A DNA stretch of 54,825 bases from Candidatus Aminicenantota bacterium (GTDB taxonomy: Bacteria; Acidobacteriota; Aminicenantia; UBA2199): NCBI GenBank assembly GCA_016934745.1, contig JAFGSF010000055.1, positions 1 to 54,825 on the forward strand. The letters are read 5' to 3'. Below are positions 8,641-17,322 of the stretch, piece by piece (position 1 is the first letter of the stretch; each line of letters starts with the position of its first letter). Position numbers and translations under genes: made by a program. Under the pieces are notes generated by a model. That model saw only the letters and a program-made list of their open reading frames with translations. It searched no databases and was not told the origin of the DNA.

Positions 8641-9159
8641 TTAATATACAATCAGGCTGTGCAGTGGATATTTCAGCAATTTTTCCCGTCCGTGCAAAAA
8701 ACCGAGTTCAATCAAAAATTGGATGGCAACGACCTCCCCGCCCATTTTTTCTACCAGCCTGGCCGATGCCAGGGCAGTACCGCCCGTAGCCAGAAGGTCA
8801 TCAACGACCAGGACACGCTCGCCTTTGTTGATGCTGTCCTGGTGAATCTCCAGTGCGTTGCTGCCGTATTCCAGGGTGTACTCCTCGCGTATGGTTTGGG
8901 CCGGCAGCTTGCCCGGCTTACGGGCTGGGACGAAACCGCAGCCCAGCTTGTAGGCCAGCACGCCGCCCAGAATGAACCCGCGCGCCTCGATGCCCACAAC
9001 CTTGTCGATCTTCGCGTCCGTTTCCAGATATTTTTTCATGATCTGGTTCATGGCTTGGCGAAAAGCGTCACCATCTTGCAGCAGGGTAGTGATGTCCTTG
9101 AAGATGATGCCCTTCTTGGGAAAATCGGGCACATCACGGATCAATTTATCGAGTTCCAT
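8641..9159 (-). CDS. apt: adenine phosphoribosyltransferase
   Basis: A 172-residue purine salvage enzyme that joins adenine to PRPP to give AMP. The N-terminal IRDVPDFPKKGIIFKDIT is diagnostic of Apt. GIEARGFILGG is the second family block, and VLVVDDLLATGGTA is the PRPP-binding loop. The ATG is set by GGAGG four bases upstream; the frame runs eleven codons further but without a site. It is the first gene of the minus-strand run that leads to the secreted protein, the kinase, ldcA and mpl. The link to murein recycling is probably only one of shared transcription. Confidence 0.94.
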   Translation of the reverse strand: MELDKLIRDVPDFPKKGIIFKDITTLLQDGDAFRQAMNQIMKKYLETDAKIDKVVGIEARGFILGGVLAYKLGCGFVPARKPGKLPAQTIREEYTLEYGSNALEIHQDSINKGERVLVVDDLLATGGTALASARLVEKMGGEVVAIQFLIELGFLHGREKLLKYPLHSLIVY

Positions 9160-9292
9160 GAATCCTCCATTATGACCATAAGAGTCTATCATAATATATT
9201 ACGCTAAATTTATAAATACCTGACGGTATCATGAACCTCGCAGCGACCCGCTTCCAGTAGACAAACCTTGCAAGAAGAAACCGATGATCAAA

Positions 9293-9321
9293 TTGAAATT
9301 TGTGAGCCGATAATCTATGAT
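9293..9321 (+). promoter_or_regulatory. sigma70-type promoter of the gamma-glutamyltransferase gene
   Basis: TTGAAA (9293-9298), 17-bp spacer, TATGAT (9316-9321). The predicted start near 9328 gives a leader of about 16 nt that contains AGGAG before the ATG at 9344. It supports the 9344 start over the longer frame, whose first codon would lie inside the -10 box. Confidence 0.65.
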
Positions 9322-9343
9322 GTTATCTGCAGGAGTTACCAAA

Positions 9344-11218
9344 ATGACACCAATTAAATTTGTGGAAAGGCGGAACGTGAAAATAATTTCGCAGTTGATC
9401 GTGATTGTCATTTCGGCGGGACTGGCCTTCGCCCAGCGCACAACCGAAAAACCGGTGCTGCACGGCCGGCATTGGCTGGCCATCACCGGCAAGCCGCTGG
9501 CCGCAACTGCCGGCGCCCGCATCTTCATGCAGGGCGGCAACGCCATCGATGCCGCCTGCGCCATGTTGGCCGCCACCTGCACCATGTTCGACGTGCTCAG
9601 CTGGGGCGGTGAGACCCAGGCCTTGATCTATAATCCCCATACCAAAAAGGTGATTGCCGTCAACGGCCTTGGAGTTGCCCCGAGCGGCGCCACGGCTGAA
9701 TTCTATAAGGGCAAGGGCTACAAATATCCGCCGGCCTACGGGCCGCTGGCCGCGGTTACTCCGGGCACTCCGGGCGGACTGCTGCTGATGCTGGCCGAAT
9801 TCGGCAAACTTAGTCTAAAAGACGTGCTGGCGCCGGCCATGGAAATGGCCGCAGGCTATGCCATGGAAAAGGAAACGGCCGACAGCATTGAGCGCAACAA
9901 GGAGCAGATAAAAAATTGGCCCTATTCCAAAAAGATCCTGCTGCCGCACCCGGGCGAATCCCGGGAAGCTCCATATCCGGGCGAAATTTTTCGTCAGCCC
10001 GATCTGCTGCTGACGCTGAAAAAGCTGGTCGCGGCCGAACAGCAGGCACTCAAAAAAGGTAAAAACCGCAAGCAGGCAATTTATGCCGCCTATGACCGTT
10101 TTTATAAAGGCGATATCGCCGCTGAATTCGTGCGCGGCTGCCGGGAGCAGGGCGGCCTGATTATTAATGAAGACCTGGCCAAATGGAAGCCGCTGCTGGA
10201 AGAACCGGTCATGACAACCTATAAAGGAATCAATGTCTATAAGCTCTCCTGCTGGGTGCAGGGGCCGGTCATGCTGCAGGCGCTGAACATGCTGGAAAAC
10301 ATCGATCTGCGGGCCATGGGCCTGAACAGCGTGCGCTATATCCATACTCTGTATCAGGTCATGAACCTGGCCTTTGCCGACCGTGATTTCTACTACGGCG
10401 ACCCCTACTTTCCGCCCGCAGAACCTCTCAAAGGACTGCTGTCCAAGGAATATGCCAAGGAGAGGCTGAAATCAATCAATTGGGAGAAAAACGACCCCAA
10501 CAGCCGGCCGGGCGACCCCTACCCTTTCGAAGGCAAAACCAATCCCTGGCTGAATCTCCTGGCAGCCGGGGATGCCGGGGCGCCGGCCAAAGTTTTTCCC
10601 GCTGCGGAACAGGATAAAATAGCGGCGAGTTTTTTCAGCGGCACGACCTCGATCCAGGCCTGCGACAAGGAAGGCTGGGTGGTCTCGGTCACGCCCAGCG
10701 GCGGCTGGATCCCGGCCTGCATCGCCGGCGACACCGGCATCGGCATGAGTCAGCGGGCGCAGAGCTTCGTCCTCGATGAAAAAGAAAATCCCTTCAATGT
10801 CATCGCCCCCGGCAAAAGACCGCGGGCCACCCTGACTCCCGGCCTGGCTCTGAAGAAAGGCAGGCCGTTCCTGTCCTTTGCCGTTCAGGGCGGCGACACC
10901 CAGGACCAGAACCTGCTGCAGTTTTTCCTGAACGTGGTCGAATTCGGCATGAACGTGCAAGAGGCTTGCGAAGCGCCGAACATCGTCAGTTTTCAAATGA
11001 AGGATTCTTTCGACAACCACGAAAGACTGCCGGGCAAACTGACGCTCAACCGGCAAGTTCCGGTTTGGATAAGCTCGGCCCTGGCCAAAATGGGTTACAA
11101 CATCGATATTCGCAAATACACATCCGGTCCGATTAATGCCATTTTTTTTGACTGGTTGCACAAAACTTTCTGGGGTGGTTCAAGCAATTATGGCGAGGAT
11201 TACGGCATCGCCTGGTAA
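9344..11218 (+). CDS. ggt: gamma-glutamyltransferase, secreted
   Basis: A 624-residue Ntn-hydrolase that splits gamma-glutamyl bonds such as those of glutathione. A signal peptide is visible (IISQLIVIVISAGLAFAQ). The large-subunit blocks A-x-x-G-G-N-A-I-D-A-A and AVTPGTPGG are present. The autocleavage site is at FFSGTTSIQACDKEG, where the second Thr of the TT pair would become the nucleophile of the small subunit. The SFAVQGGD and PNIVSF blocks follow. The wording near the nucleophile (TTSIQACD in place of TTHFSVVD) marks a divergent branch, so the natural substrate may differ. ATG chosen because AGGAG precedes it; a GTG at 9377 is a possible alternative. With DPP-IV and the S46 enzyme it suggests peptide feeding. 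Confidence 0.88.
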   Translation: MTPIKFVERRNVKIISQLIVIVISAGLAFAQRTTEKPVLHGRHWLAITGKPLAATAGARIFMQGGNAIDAACAMLAATCTMFDVLSWGGETQALIYNPHTKKVIAVNGLGVAPSGATAEFYKGKGYKYPPAYGPLAAVTPGTPGGLLLMLAEFGKLSLKDVLAPAMEMAAGYAMEKETADSIERNKEQIKNWPYSKKILLPHPGESREAPYPGEIFRQPDLLLTLKKLVAAEQQALKKGKNRKQAIYAAYDRFYKGDIAAEFVRGCREQGGLIINEDLAKWKPLLEEPVMTTYKGINVYKLSCWVQGPVMLQALNMLENIDLRAMGLNSVRYIHTLYQVMNLAFADRDFYYGDPYFPPAEPLKGLLSKEYAKERLKSINWEKNDPNSRPGDPYPFEGKTNPWLNLLAAGDAGAPAKVFPAAEQDKIAASFFSGTTSIQACDKEGWVVSVTPSGGWIPACIAGDTGIGMSQRAQSFVLDEKENPFNVIAPGKRPRATLTPGLALKKGRPFLSFAVQGGDTQDQNLLQFFLNVVEFGMNVQEACEAPNIVSFQMKDSFDNHERLPGKLTLNRQVPVWISSALAKMGYNIDIRKYTSGPINAIFFDWLHKTFWGGSSNYGEDYGIAW

Positions 11219-11238
11219 AAAAGCAGGATTCAATCCCG

Positions 11239-11253
11239 GGCCGGGCACCGGCC
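11239..11253. repeat. GC-rich hairpin between ggt and the GT39 gene
   Basis: GGCCGG, loop GCA, CCGGCC: a perfect 6-bp stem. No U-tract follows directly; a run of eight T comes about 20 nt later. It could be a weak terminator for ggt or a pause site. It ends just before the TTGACA box of the next gene. Confidence 0.35.
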
Positions 11254-11257
11254 GCCA

Positions 11258-11286
11258 TTGACATTCAGACTCATTTTTTTTAAAGT
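11258..11286 (+). promoter_or_regulatory. promoter abutting the GT39 start codon (leaderless geometry)
   Basis: TTGACA (11258-11263), 17-bp spacer, TAAAGT (11281-11286), six bases, then ATG at 11293. Transcription would begin at or next to the A of the start codon. No ribosome site lies between. The -10 box is weak, so confidence is moderate. Confidence 0.45.
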
Positions 11287-11292
11287 AGCCAA

Positions 11293-13497
11293 ATGAAAGC
11301 AGCCTCGGAAAAACATATCCGCATTGCAGCCGTCCTTTCGGCCGTGATCGGCTCCCTGGTCATTTTCATGGCGACCATGACCGGCTACGATAAATTCCGG
11401 GAAAAGCTTATCCAGCAGCCCGTACGACCCGTCGCCGGTTCCCTGCAGCTTTCGGCGACGTATCCGCATGAAATCCAGGATTCGGTGCTGCTACTGGAAA
11501 TCAAAATCGAGTCGGCAAAGAAACAAGGCCTGACCGTTGTTTCATGGAATGGAAGTGAACTGGACCGCATCCACGCCCATGGCCATCATTTCATCAAAAT
11601 TCCCCGGCAACTTTTTCTTAAAGAAGGAAACCGCCTTTCATTGCAGGGGCTGGATGCCGATTCGTCAGTGACTGTCCTGGAAATAAAAAACCTGTATGGC
11701 TTCTCTACGGGTTTGCTGAATTCGGTCATGGTTGTCCCCGGTTCATCATCGCTGCAACGTCTGCCCTGGCCGCTGGCCATGCTATTGGTTTCATTATTGC
11801 TGTTCGTTTCGCTTGTCGCCCCGAAAAGCACGTCATGGGCATCTGAAAATCGCTGGCTGCGCCGAGTCGCTTCGACGATCATTGCTTTCTTTATCGGCCT
11901 CCTGGTTTTACCGCTGGTCATCCCCTGCAGAGTCTTCATGGGCCCGAATACCACCGCCATATTATTCATAGTGCTGTATTGGCCCGGGCTCTGGCTGCTG
12001 CTGCGGGCGGCGGCCGGTTTTTTTAAATCTCGTTTATGGCCATGGATCAAGCTGAAATGGCTGCGCCCGGACTGCAGCCCCCTGAAATGGAAGCTGATGG
12101 GTACCTTGGCACTGGCGCTCCTATTCGTCTTCTTTGCCGTGCACCGTCAGCGCTACGTCGGCGCCTCAGATTGGTACGGCTACTATGCCGAATCGCTGTT
12201 GTTTCAACAAGGCCAATTGACGATAAAACCCACGCTCACCCAGTCGCAGCATCTGGTGGCATTCACTCCCCTTGGATTCTACGCAGTAGGCAATAGAATG
12301 ATCCCCCAGTATCCGCCCGGATTTCCTCTGCTGTTGGCCTTATTCGGTCTGGTTGGGCTGGAATTCTTTGTCAATGCCTTGTGCGGAGTACTGACCGTTT
12401 TGTTTTTATACTTGATACTCAAAGATATCATCAGCCAGGGGGCAGCATTATTATATACCGTGCTTTGGGCTTTTTTCCCAATGACTCTCTGGGGCAGCAT
12501 GTACTTGATGAGCGATCTGGTGGCAACGCTTTTTATCCTCATGACCTATTATTTTTTCAGGCGCAACAAAATATTCTGGTCCGGCGTAGTTTTCAGCTTT
12601 GCGGTAACCATCAGGCCCTCCTGTGTGCTTTTTTTCATTATTTTTCTACCACTGCTTCTGAAAAATAAAAAATTCTGGCCGTTCTGCTTCTCCAGCACCA
12701 TCATCGGCAGCCTGTACGGCCTTTACAATTGGACCGTTTTTGGAAAACCCTGGATAACCGGATATGGAAAATTTGCCAAGGACTTGATGAGCAGCGTTTT
12801 CTGGCACCATTTTTTATATTACGGAAAAACCATGCTGGTCATCATGACCCCGCTGCTGATCATCCCGGCACTATGGACCCTGGTGCGGCGCATTCCCCAA
12901 AAATGGTTCTACTTTTCCTGGCTGGCCGGCTTCTGGATTTTCTATTCGTTTTGGAAATCCGGCGGCGATGTCTGGTGGTACCTGCGTTTTATCCTTCCCG
13001 GCTTGCCGGCTCTGTTTATCATTTCGGCAATTGGCATGCATGATATCCATCTCAGCATCCTGGCAAAGAAACCAGGATGGCGAAGGATGCTGAATATTTC
13101 TGCTGTTTTGATACTTCTGGTCATGCTCTCCTATTTTTACAAGTATGCGGAAGGCAATGATGTGCTGACCGGAGACAAAGGAGAAATGTTTTTCCGGGCC
13201 TGCACAGAGATACAATCTATACTGCCGGCCAACGCATTGGTCGGAGGCCTGGAAATGAGCGGCCCCATAAAGCTTTATACCCGCCTGGAATCTTATCGCT
13301 GGGACTTGGAAGAGAGTCTGGATCTTATCCGTGATTTTCTGAAAAAAGGCCGGCCGCTGTACCTGTTGGTCGAACCCTGGCATCGAGAGCACCCGGACAT
13401 CCAGGATATCGATCGCAATTTCGTGATGAAAAAAATATCTGATTTGCCGGGTACATATGGAATGCAGTTGTTTCAAATCTCGCTGCATCAGGAATAA
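11293..13497 (+). CDS. GT39/PMT-like membrane glycosyltransferase (GT-C fold)
   Basis: A 734-residue polytopic protein. After one N-terminal helix (about 11-28) comes a soluble beta-rich insert (about 45-150), then some ten or more helices. The loop GASDWYGYYAESLL holds the acidic residue that GT-C enzymes keep in their first catalytic loop, and MIPQYPPGFPLLLALFG resembles the ArnT/PMT family. Such enzymes move a sugar from a polyprenyl-phosphate donor to protein, lipid A or another acceptor on the outer face of the inner membrane. The next gene is a DPM1-like GT2 that could make the donor. The acceptor is unknown. No ribosome site precedes the ATG. Confidence 0.75.
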   Translation: MKAASEKHIRIAAVLSAVIGSLVIFMATMTGYDKFREKLIQQPVRPVAGSLQLSATYPHEIQDSVLLLEIKIESAKKQGLTVVSWNGSELDRIHAHGHHFIKIPRQLFLKEGNRLSLQGLDADSSVTVLEIKNLYGFSTGLLNSVMVVPGSSSLQRLPWPLAMLLVSLLLFVSLVAPKSTSWASENRWLRRVASTIIAFFIGLLVLPLVIPCRVFMGPNTTAILFIVLYWPGLWLLLRAAAGFFKSRLWPWIKLKWLRPDCSPLKWKLMGTLALALLFVFFAVHRQRYVGASDWYGYYAESLLFQQGQLTIKPTLTQSQHLVAFTPLGFYAVGNRMIPQYPPGFPLLLALFGLVGLEFFVNALCGVLTVLFLYLILKDIISQGAALLYTVLWAFFPMTLWGSMYLMSDLVATLFILMTYYFFRRNKIFWSGVVFSFAVTIRPSCVLFFIIFLPLLLKNKKFWPFCFSSTIIGSLYGLYNWTVFGKPWITGYGKFAKDLMSSVFWHHFLYYGKTMLVIMTPLLIIPALWTLVRRIPQKWFYFSWLAGFWIFYSFWKSGGDVWWYLRFILPGLPALFIISAIGMHDIHLSILAKKPGWRRMLNISAVLILLVMLSYFYKYAEGNDVLTGDKGEMFFRACTEIQSILPANALVGGLEMSGPIKLYTRLESYRWDLEESLDLIRDFLKKGRPLYLLVEPWHREHPDIQDIDRNFVMKKISDLPGTYGMQLFQISLHQE

Positions 13498-13514
13498 GCC
13501 ATTCGGACTGAGTT

Positions 13515-13542
13515 TTGTCTTTGTCGGCGTTTGTGCTACAAT
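13515..13542 (+). promoter_or_regulatory. possible promoter before the GT2 gene
   Basis: TTGTCT (13515-13520), 16-bp spacer, TACAAT (13537-13542). The predicted start near 13549 leaves about 30 nt carrying AAGGAT before the ATG. The GT2 gene may thus also be transcribed on its own. Confidence 0.4.
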
Positions 13543-13579
13543 CTTTTTTTAATTCCGGATATCCTTTAAGGATAAGCCA

Positions 13580-14269
13580 ATGAAATTGAGCATCGTCATC
13601 CCGGTTTACAACGAGTACCAGACCCTTGAGCGGCTGCTGGACGCCGTGGCGGCAAGCCCGGTAAAAGAAAAAGAAATCATCCTCGTTGACGACTTTTCGA
13701 GTGACGGTACGCGTGAACTGCTGTCCGGCCTGGCCGGCAAATACGCAAAACTGGTGCTGCATGAAAAAAATCAGGGCAAGGGGGCTGCCATCCGCTCTGG
13801 ATTAAAAGAATGCTCCGGAGATGTGGTGATCATCCAGGATGCCGATCTCGAATACGATCCCAATGATTACGGCCGGTTGCTGGAACCCATTGAAAAAGGG
13901 CGGGCTGACGTGGTGTATGGTTCGCGTTTTTTGAACAAGGACGGGTTCAGCCATGCTCCGCACCTTTTGAACCGCCTGGCCAACCGGGTGCTGACCGTAA
14001 TTTCCAATATCTTTTCCGGTTTCAAACTCACGGACATGGAAACCTGCTACAAAATGATGCGTCGAGACGTCGTGGCCAAGATCCCCCTCGAGGAAAACCG
14101 CTTCGGTTTTGAACCAGAGATCACCGCCAAATTGGCCAAGCTCAAAATCCGCCTGCTGGAGATCCCCATTTCCTATCGCGGCCGCACTCATGATGAAGGC
14201 AAGAAAATCGGCTGGAGCGACGGTTTTCGCACCCTCTATGCCATCATGAAATACAATTTGTTCCGCTGA
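13580..14269 (+). CDS. glycosyltransferase family 2, polyprenyl-phosphate sugar synthase-like
   Basis: A 229-residue GT-A enzyme close to dolichol-phosphate mannose synthase (DPM1). It opens with LSIVIPVYNE, continues with EIILVDDFSSDGT and NQGKGAAIRSG, and carries the catalytic DADLEYDP (DxD-type metal site). TDMETCYKMMRR and FEPEITAKLAK are hallmark blocks of the DPM1/ArnC branch. It lacks the C-terminal membrane helices seen in some relatives. It likely charges a polyprenyl phosphate with a hexose for the GT39-like enzyme encoded just upstream. The ATG follows AAGGAT. It converges on rdgB with only seven bases between. Confidence 0.85.
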   Translation: MKLSIVIPVYNEYQTLERLLDAVAASPVKEKEIILVDDFSSDGTRELLSGLAGKYAKLVLHEKNQGKGAAIRSGLKECSGDVVIIQDADLEYDPNDYGRLLEPIEKGRADVVYGSRFLNKDGFSHAPHLLNRLANRVLTVISNIFSGFKLTDMETCYKMMRRDVVAKIPLEENRFGFEPEITAKLAKLKIRLLEIPISYRGRTHDEGKKIGWSDGFRTLYAIMKYNLFR

Positions 14270-14276
14270 TATTTTT

Positions 14277-14894
14277 CTACCCGATTTTCGTGGGTTTTGC
14301 CAATCCGCCGCCGGCGATGAATTTTTTTAACTGGCGCAAGGCCTGGGCACGGTGGGAAACGCGGTTTTTTTCATCCAGGCTCAACTCGGCAAAGGTTTTT
14401 TTCAGCGGCGAATAATAAAAAAGCGGATCATAACCAAAGCCATGATTGCCTTTTTTTTCATATAAAATTTCACCGCGGACCAAGCCGGTGAACGTGTGCA
14501 GCGTCCGTCCGGCGCGGGAAAGGCAAAGCGCCGACACGAACCGGGCCCGGCGATCCCGACAATGGATCATTTCCGCCAGCAATTTGGCGATACGCTCGTC
14601 ATCGCTGGCGCCTTCTCCGGCATAGCGGGCGGAAAAAACTCCGGGGCGGTTATTCAGAGCCATGACCTCCAGGCCAGAATCGTCGCCCAGCGTATCCAAT
14701 CCGCTTAAACGGCTGTAAAAATCGGCTTTCAGCCGGGCATTTTCCATGAATGTCGTTCCGCATTCATCCACAGGGCTGTGGATATTCGCCTCGTCCAATG
14801 AGATGAGATCGTACGATGGCCGCAGGTCTTGCAATATTTTTTGAATTTCGAGCTTTTTTCCGGGATTGCGGGTGGCCAGTAGCAGGGAATTCAT
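14277..14894 (-). CDS. rdgB: XTP/dITP pyrophosphatase
   Basis: A 205-residue house-cleaning nucleotidase of the RdgB/HAM1 family that removes inosine and xanthosine triphosphates. Family blocks are LLATRNPGKKLEI at the N-terminus, TFMENARLKA, GDDSGLEVMALNNRPGVFSARYAG, the GFGYDPLFYY segment and the closing LSLDEKNRVSHRAQAL. The start overlaps the mgtC-like gene's stop by four bases (ATGA), so translation is coupled. It is the last gene of the DPP-IV to rdgB run. Confidence 0.95.
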   Translation of the reverse strand: MNSLLLATRNPGKKLEIQKILQDLRPSYDLISLDEANIHSPVDECGTTFMENARLKADFYSRLSGLDTLGDDSGLEVMALNNRPGVFSARYAGEGASDDERIAKLLAEMIHCRDRRARFVSALCLSRAGRTLHTFTGLVRGEILYEKKGNHGFGYDPLFYYSPLKKTFAELSLDEKNRVSHRAQALRQLKKFIAGGGLAKPTKIG

Positions 14895-15538
14895 AAGTTT
14901 TCGGATAAAATATCCTTGACTCCTTGCAATAGCATGACCTTCTCGATAAAATCGCGGTTTTTTTTATCCGAGGTGGAAAAAATGATTTCGAACTCAAAAC
15001 CGCTGCCCTTGCGGTTCAAGCGCGCACTGGTGTACTTGATGCCGATCTCGCTCAACACCTGTCTGAAATCGACTAGCAGGGAAGCATTTTCTTCAGTGCG
15101 GATCAGATAAACATAGTTCTGTTTCTGCTTTTCAAGGTACGCGATGAAATACCTGAACACGGTCAGGATGATGACAACGAAAATTGTAACCAGGAATGCG
15201 ACCAGGTAAAATCCACTGCCCACGGCGATGCCGATCGCGGCCACGGTCCAGATCGTAGCGGCCGTGGTCAACCCATGAACGGCAAAACGCGCCTGGATAA
15301 TGGCACCAGCCCCCAAAAAACCAATGCCGGAAATGATCTGCGCCGTGAGGCGGGCCGGATCGGCGCCCGGGCTCATGTCGGCGATCTTGAAAGAGAGGAT
15401 GGTGATCAGGGTGCTGCCGATGGCAATTAAAATATTGGTGCGCAAACCGGCTTCCTTGTGTGACAACTCCCTTTCCATACCGATGACTCCCCCCAGGGCG
15501 GCCGCCAGGATGATTTTTAAAAGGATATCCAGGCTCAT
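14891..15538 (-). CDS. MgtC/SapB family membrane protein
   Basis: A 215-residue protein with about five helices in the first 140 residues and a soluble C-terminal domain of about 70 residues that reads as ACT-like. The signature GGVIGMERELSHKEAGLRTN is that of MgtC/SapB, as are ISGIGFLGAGAII and VHGLTTAATIWTVAAIG. MgtC proteins modulate magnesium stress and ATP synthase or phosphate uptake in pathogens. In free-living bacteria the role is poorly known, so the family name is given without a gene symbol. It lies 4 nt downstream of the UbiA gene and overlaps rdgB. Confidence 0.88.
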   Translation of the reverse strand: MSLDILLKIILAAALGGVIGMERELSHKEAGLRTNILIAIGSTLITILSFKIADMSPGADPARLTAQIISGIGFLGAGAIIQARFAVHGLTTAATIWTVAAIGIAVGSGFYLVAFLVTIFVVIILTVFRYFIAYLEKQKQNYVYLIRTEENASLLVDFRQVLSEIGIKYTSARLNRKGSGFEFEIIFSTSDKKNRDFIEKVMLLQGVKDILSENL

Positions 15539-15542
15539 GCGC

Positions 15543-16454
15543 TCACCTCAGCCAAAAAGCGATGATGAAAACAGCCAGTAAAAACAATGTATAAAGGGCG
15601 AAGTAGGGATTTTTCAGTAGTTTCTCAGGTTCTTCGGCCGCATCGCGGTCCTGGGTCGATTTGACCAAGAAAAAAATCAGGTAAAAAACAATCAATGGCA
15701 GCACATATAAAAACGTCTTCAGGTTCAGGCGCAAGGCAAAAAGGATGAACAGGACTAGGAACAGCAGGCCGTTGGCAACCATGAAAAAAAACAATCCGCC
15801 GGCGCTGTAGAGATTCAAGGAAAGCCGGTAGGCCGAGGATTCGGCCGCAGTCAGGAATTTTTTTTCGGCAACCCTTTTGCCGACCATCAGGAAATTACCG
15901 AATGCCCACCAGGCCAACAGCAAACTCAAGGGAGGGAATGGGTCCGCCAAAATGTACCAGCCGATCAGGAAACGAATCGGATTATTGGCTGATTCCATGG
16001 TGGAATCCAGATAGGGAACATCTTTCATGCGAATGGGCGGGACATTGTAAAAAATGCCGGCCAGCAACAGGGCGAGAAGGCTCAATACAAATGACTGGCT
16101 GTACAGCACCCAGCCCAGACCCAGTGCAGCGACGACCAGCAGCGCCCAACCCGAGAGCAGCATGTTGACACTGATCTTGTTTTGAACTAGCGGCCGGTTT
16201 TTTTTCTCCGGGTGAAAGGCATCATATGGAGCATCGGTGATTTCGTTGATGATATAGTTGGCAGTGGAAATCATCCAGGTCAAAAAAAAGGCCAGGATGA
16301 TCTGCCAAGCCAGAAAAGGGGTCAATGAACCTGGCAGACGGTTTGGATGGACCAGAAAAAATGCAGCTGATCCAATCAGGATGGCCATGCTGCGCGGCCA
16401 GCGGTCCAGCCGCAGCGAGGCTACATATTGACTAGCTTTCCTTTTTTCTGGCAT
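15543..16454 (-). CDS. UbiA family prenyltransferase (first of two)
   Basis: A 303-residue protein with about eight or nine helices. The first Asp-rich site is the variant NYIINEITDAPYDAFHPEK, and the second region is YLDSTMESANNPIRF. The run HPEKKNRPL after the first site recalls decaprenyl-phosphate 5-phosphoribosyltransferases (Rv3806c type). The missing D in the first motif (N-E in place of N-D) and the E-rich second motif leave the substrate open. It may attach a group to an undecaprenyl carrier or make a quinone. The ATG has GGGAA upstream and overlaps the methyltransferase gene by 23 nt. A second UbiA with a similar motif lies at the other end of the window. Confidence 0.8.
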   Translation of the reverse strand: MPEKRKASQYVASLRLDRWPRSMAILIGSAAFFLVHPNRLPGSLTPFLAWQIILAFFLTWMISTANYIINEITDAPYDAFHPEKKNRPLVQNKISVNMLLSGWALLVVAALGLGWVLYSQSFVLSLLALLLAGIFYNVPPIRMKDVPYLDSTMESANNPIRFLIGWYILADPFPPLSLLLAWWAFGNFLMVGKRVAEKKFLTAAESSAYRLSLNLYSAGGLFFFMVANGLLFLVLFILFALRLNLKTFLYVLPLIVFYLIFFLVKSTQDRDAAEEPEKLLKNPYFALYTLFLLAVFIIAFWLR

Positions 16455-17322
16455 ATAGTTCCCAAGAATCGAAAAATTGCAATTTACAGTGTAACTTTTT
16501 CAACGGCTTTTGTAAAGCCGGTCCCTTGCAGCAAGGCAGCAGCCTGGTCAGTATGTAATACAGGGAAAAATTCCAGGCGAAACGCTTGCACATGACAATC
16601 TCAAATCCGTTTTTCTCCAAAAGCCGGCTCAACGAGCCATGGTTAAAGAAATGGATATGGGCCACACGATAATGCCACCAGCGGCCGCCCATGATCCTGG
16701 CCGTCAGGCTGCCGATATCGGGAGTGACAATGACCAGCATGCCGCCCGGAGCCAGAAATTTGTTCAAGGTCGCTATCAAGCTGCCGGGATCGGCCACATG
16801 CTCCAGCACGTCCAGCAAGGTGATGGCCGCGAATTTCTCGCTGACGGTATATTGCTCCACGGTACCGCAAAAAAGCTTCAAGCCGTAGAGTTTCTCGGCG
16901 TCGGCGACCAGAGCTTTCGAGGGTTCGATACCGCTGACCCGGTAGCCGGCCTGGCGGGCCAGGTCAAGGAATATGCCGCTGGCCGCGCCGACATCGAGAA
17001 GCAGTGAACCCGGGGGCGCAAACGGGCGCAAGCGTTTCAAAATGGTTGAAAAGTTTCGGCCCCGTCCTTCATTTTCCTGGCTGTATTCCTCGTCGGCCAG
17101 GGCCATATAAAACTGCTCGATGGCTCCCTGGGCCGGGGCCGGGTTGGCGAAGACAAAACCACAATCCCGGCAGAAGAAAAAAGTCCAGCGTGAACCGTAA
17201 TGGCTGTCGGTGATCTTGAAATCTTCGGCGCTGATTTTTTCAGGGATGACCGTCCCCTTTTTAAAAAGATCAATATCCGTACTCTGACAGAGCGGGCAAC
17301 GGTCAATCAGCGCGAGTTTCAT
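16432..17322 (-). CDS. class I SAM methyltransferase with N-terminal zinc ribbon
   Basis: A 296-residue protein. The N-terminus holds two CxxC pairs (CPLCQSTD and FFCRDCGFVF), the zinc ribbon often seen in methyltransferases of sugar and antibiotic pathways. The Rossmann core follows: SLLLDVGAASGIFLDLA binds SAM, ITLLDVLEHVADP is motif II, and GGMLVIVTPDIGS is motif III. The wording is typical of Methyltransf_23 enzymes acting on surface-glycan sugars or lipids. The ATG overlaps the DPP-IV stop codon (ATGA), which fixes the start; the longer frame runs into DPP-IV. It lies between a peptidase and a UbiA enzyme. Confidence 0.85.
   Translation of the reverse strand: MKLALIDRCPLCQSTDIDLFKKGTVIPEKISAEDFKITDSHYGSRWTFFFCRDCGFVFANPAPAQGAIEQFYMALADEEYSQENEGRGRNFSTILKRLRPFAPPGSLLLDVGAASGIFLDLARQAGYRVSGIEPSKALVADAEKLYGLKLFCGTVEQYTVSEKFAAITLLDVLEHVADPGSLIATLNKFLAPGGMLVIVTPDIGSLTARIMGGRWWHYRVAHIHFFNHGSLSRLLEKNGFEIVMCKRFAWNFSLYYILTRLLPCCKGPALQKPLKKLHCKLQFFDSWELYARKKES

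Noticed and set aside
10472..11161. 229-codon frame opposite ggt
   Set aside because: Antisense shadow of the conserved small-subunit part of gamma-glutamyltransferase.
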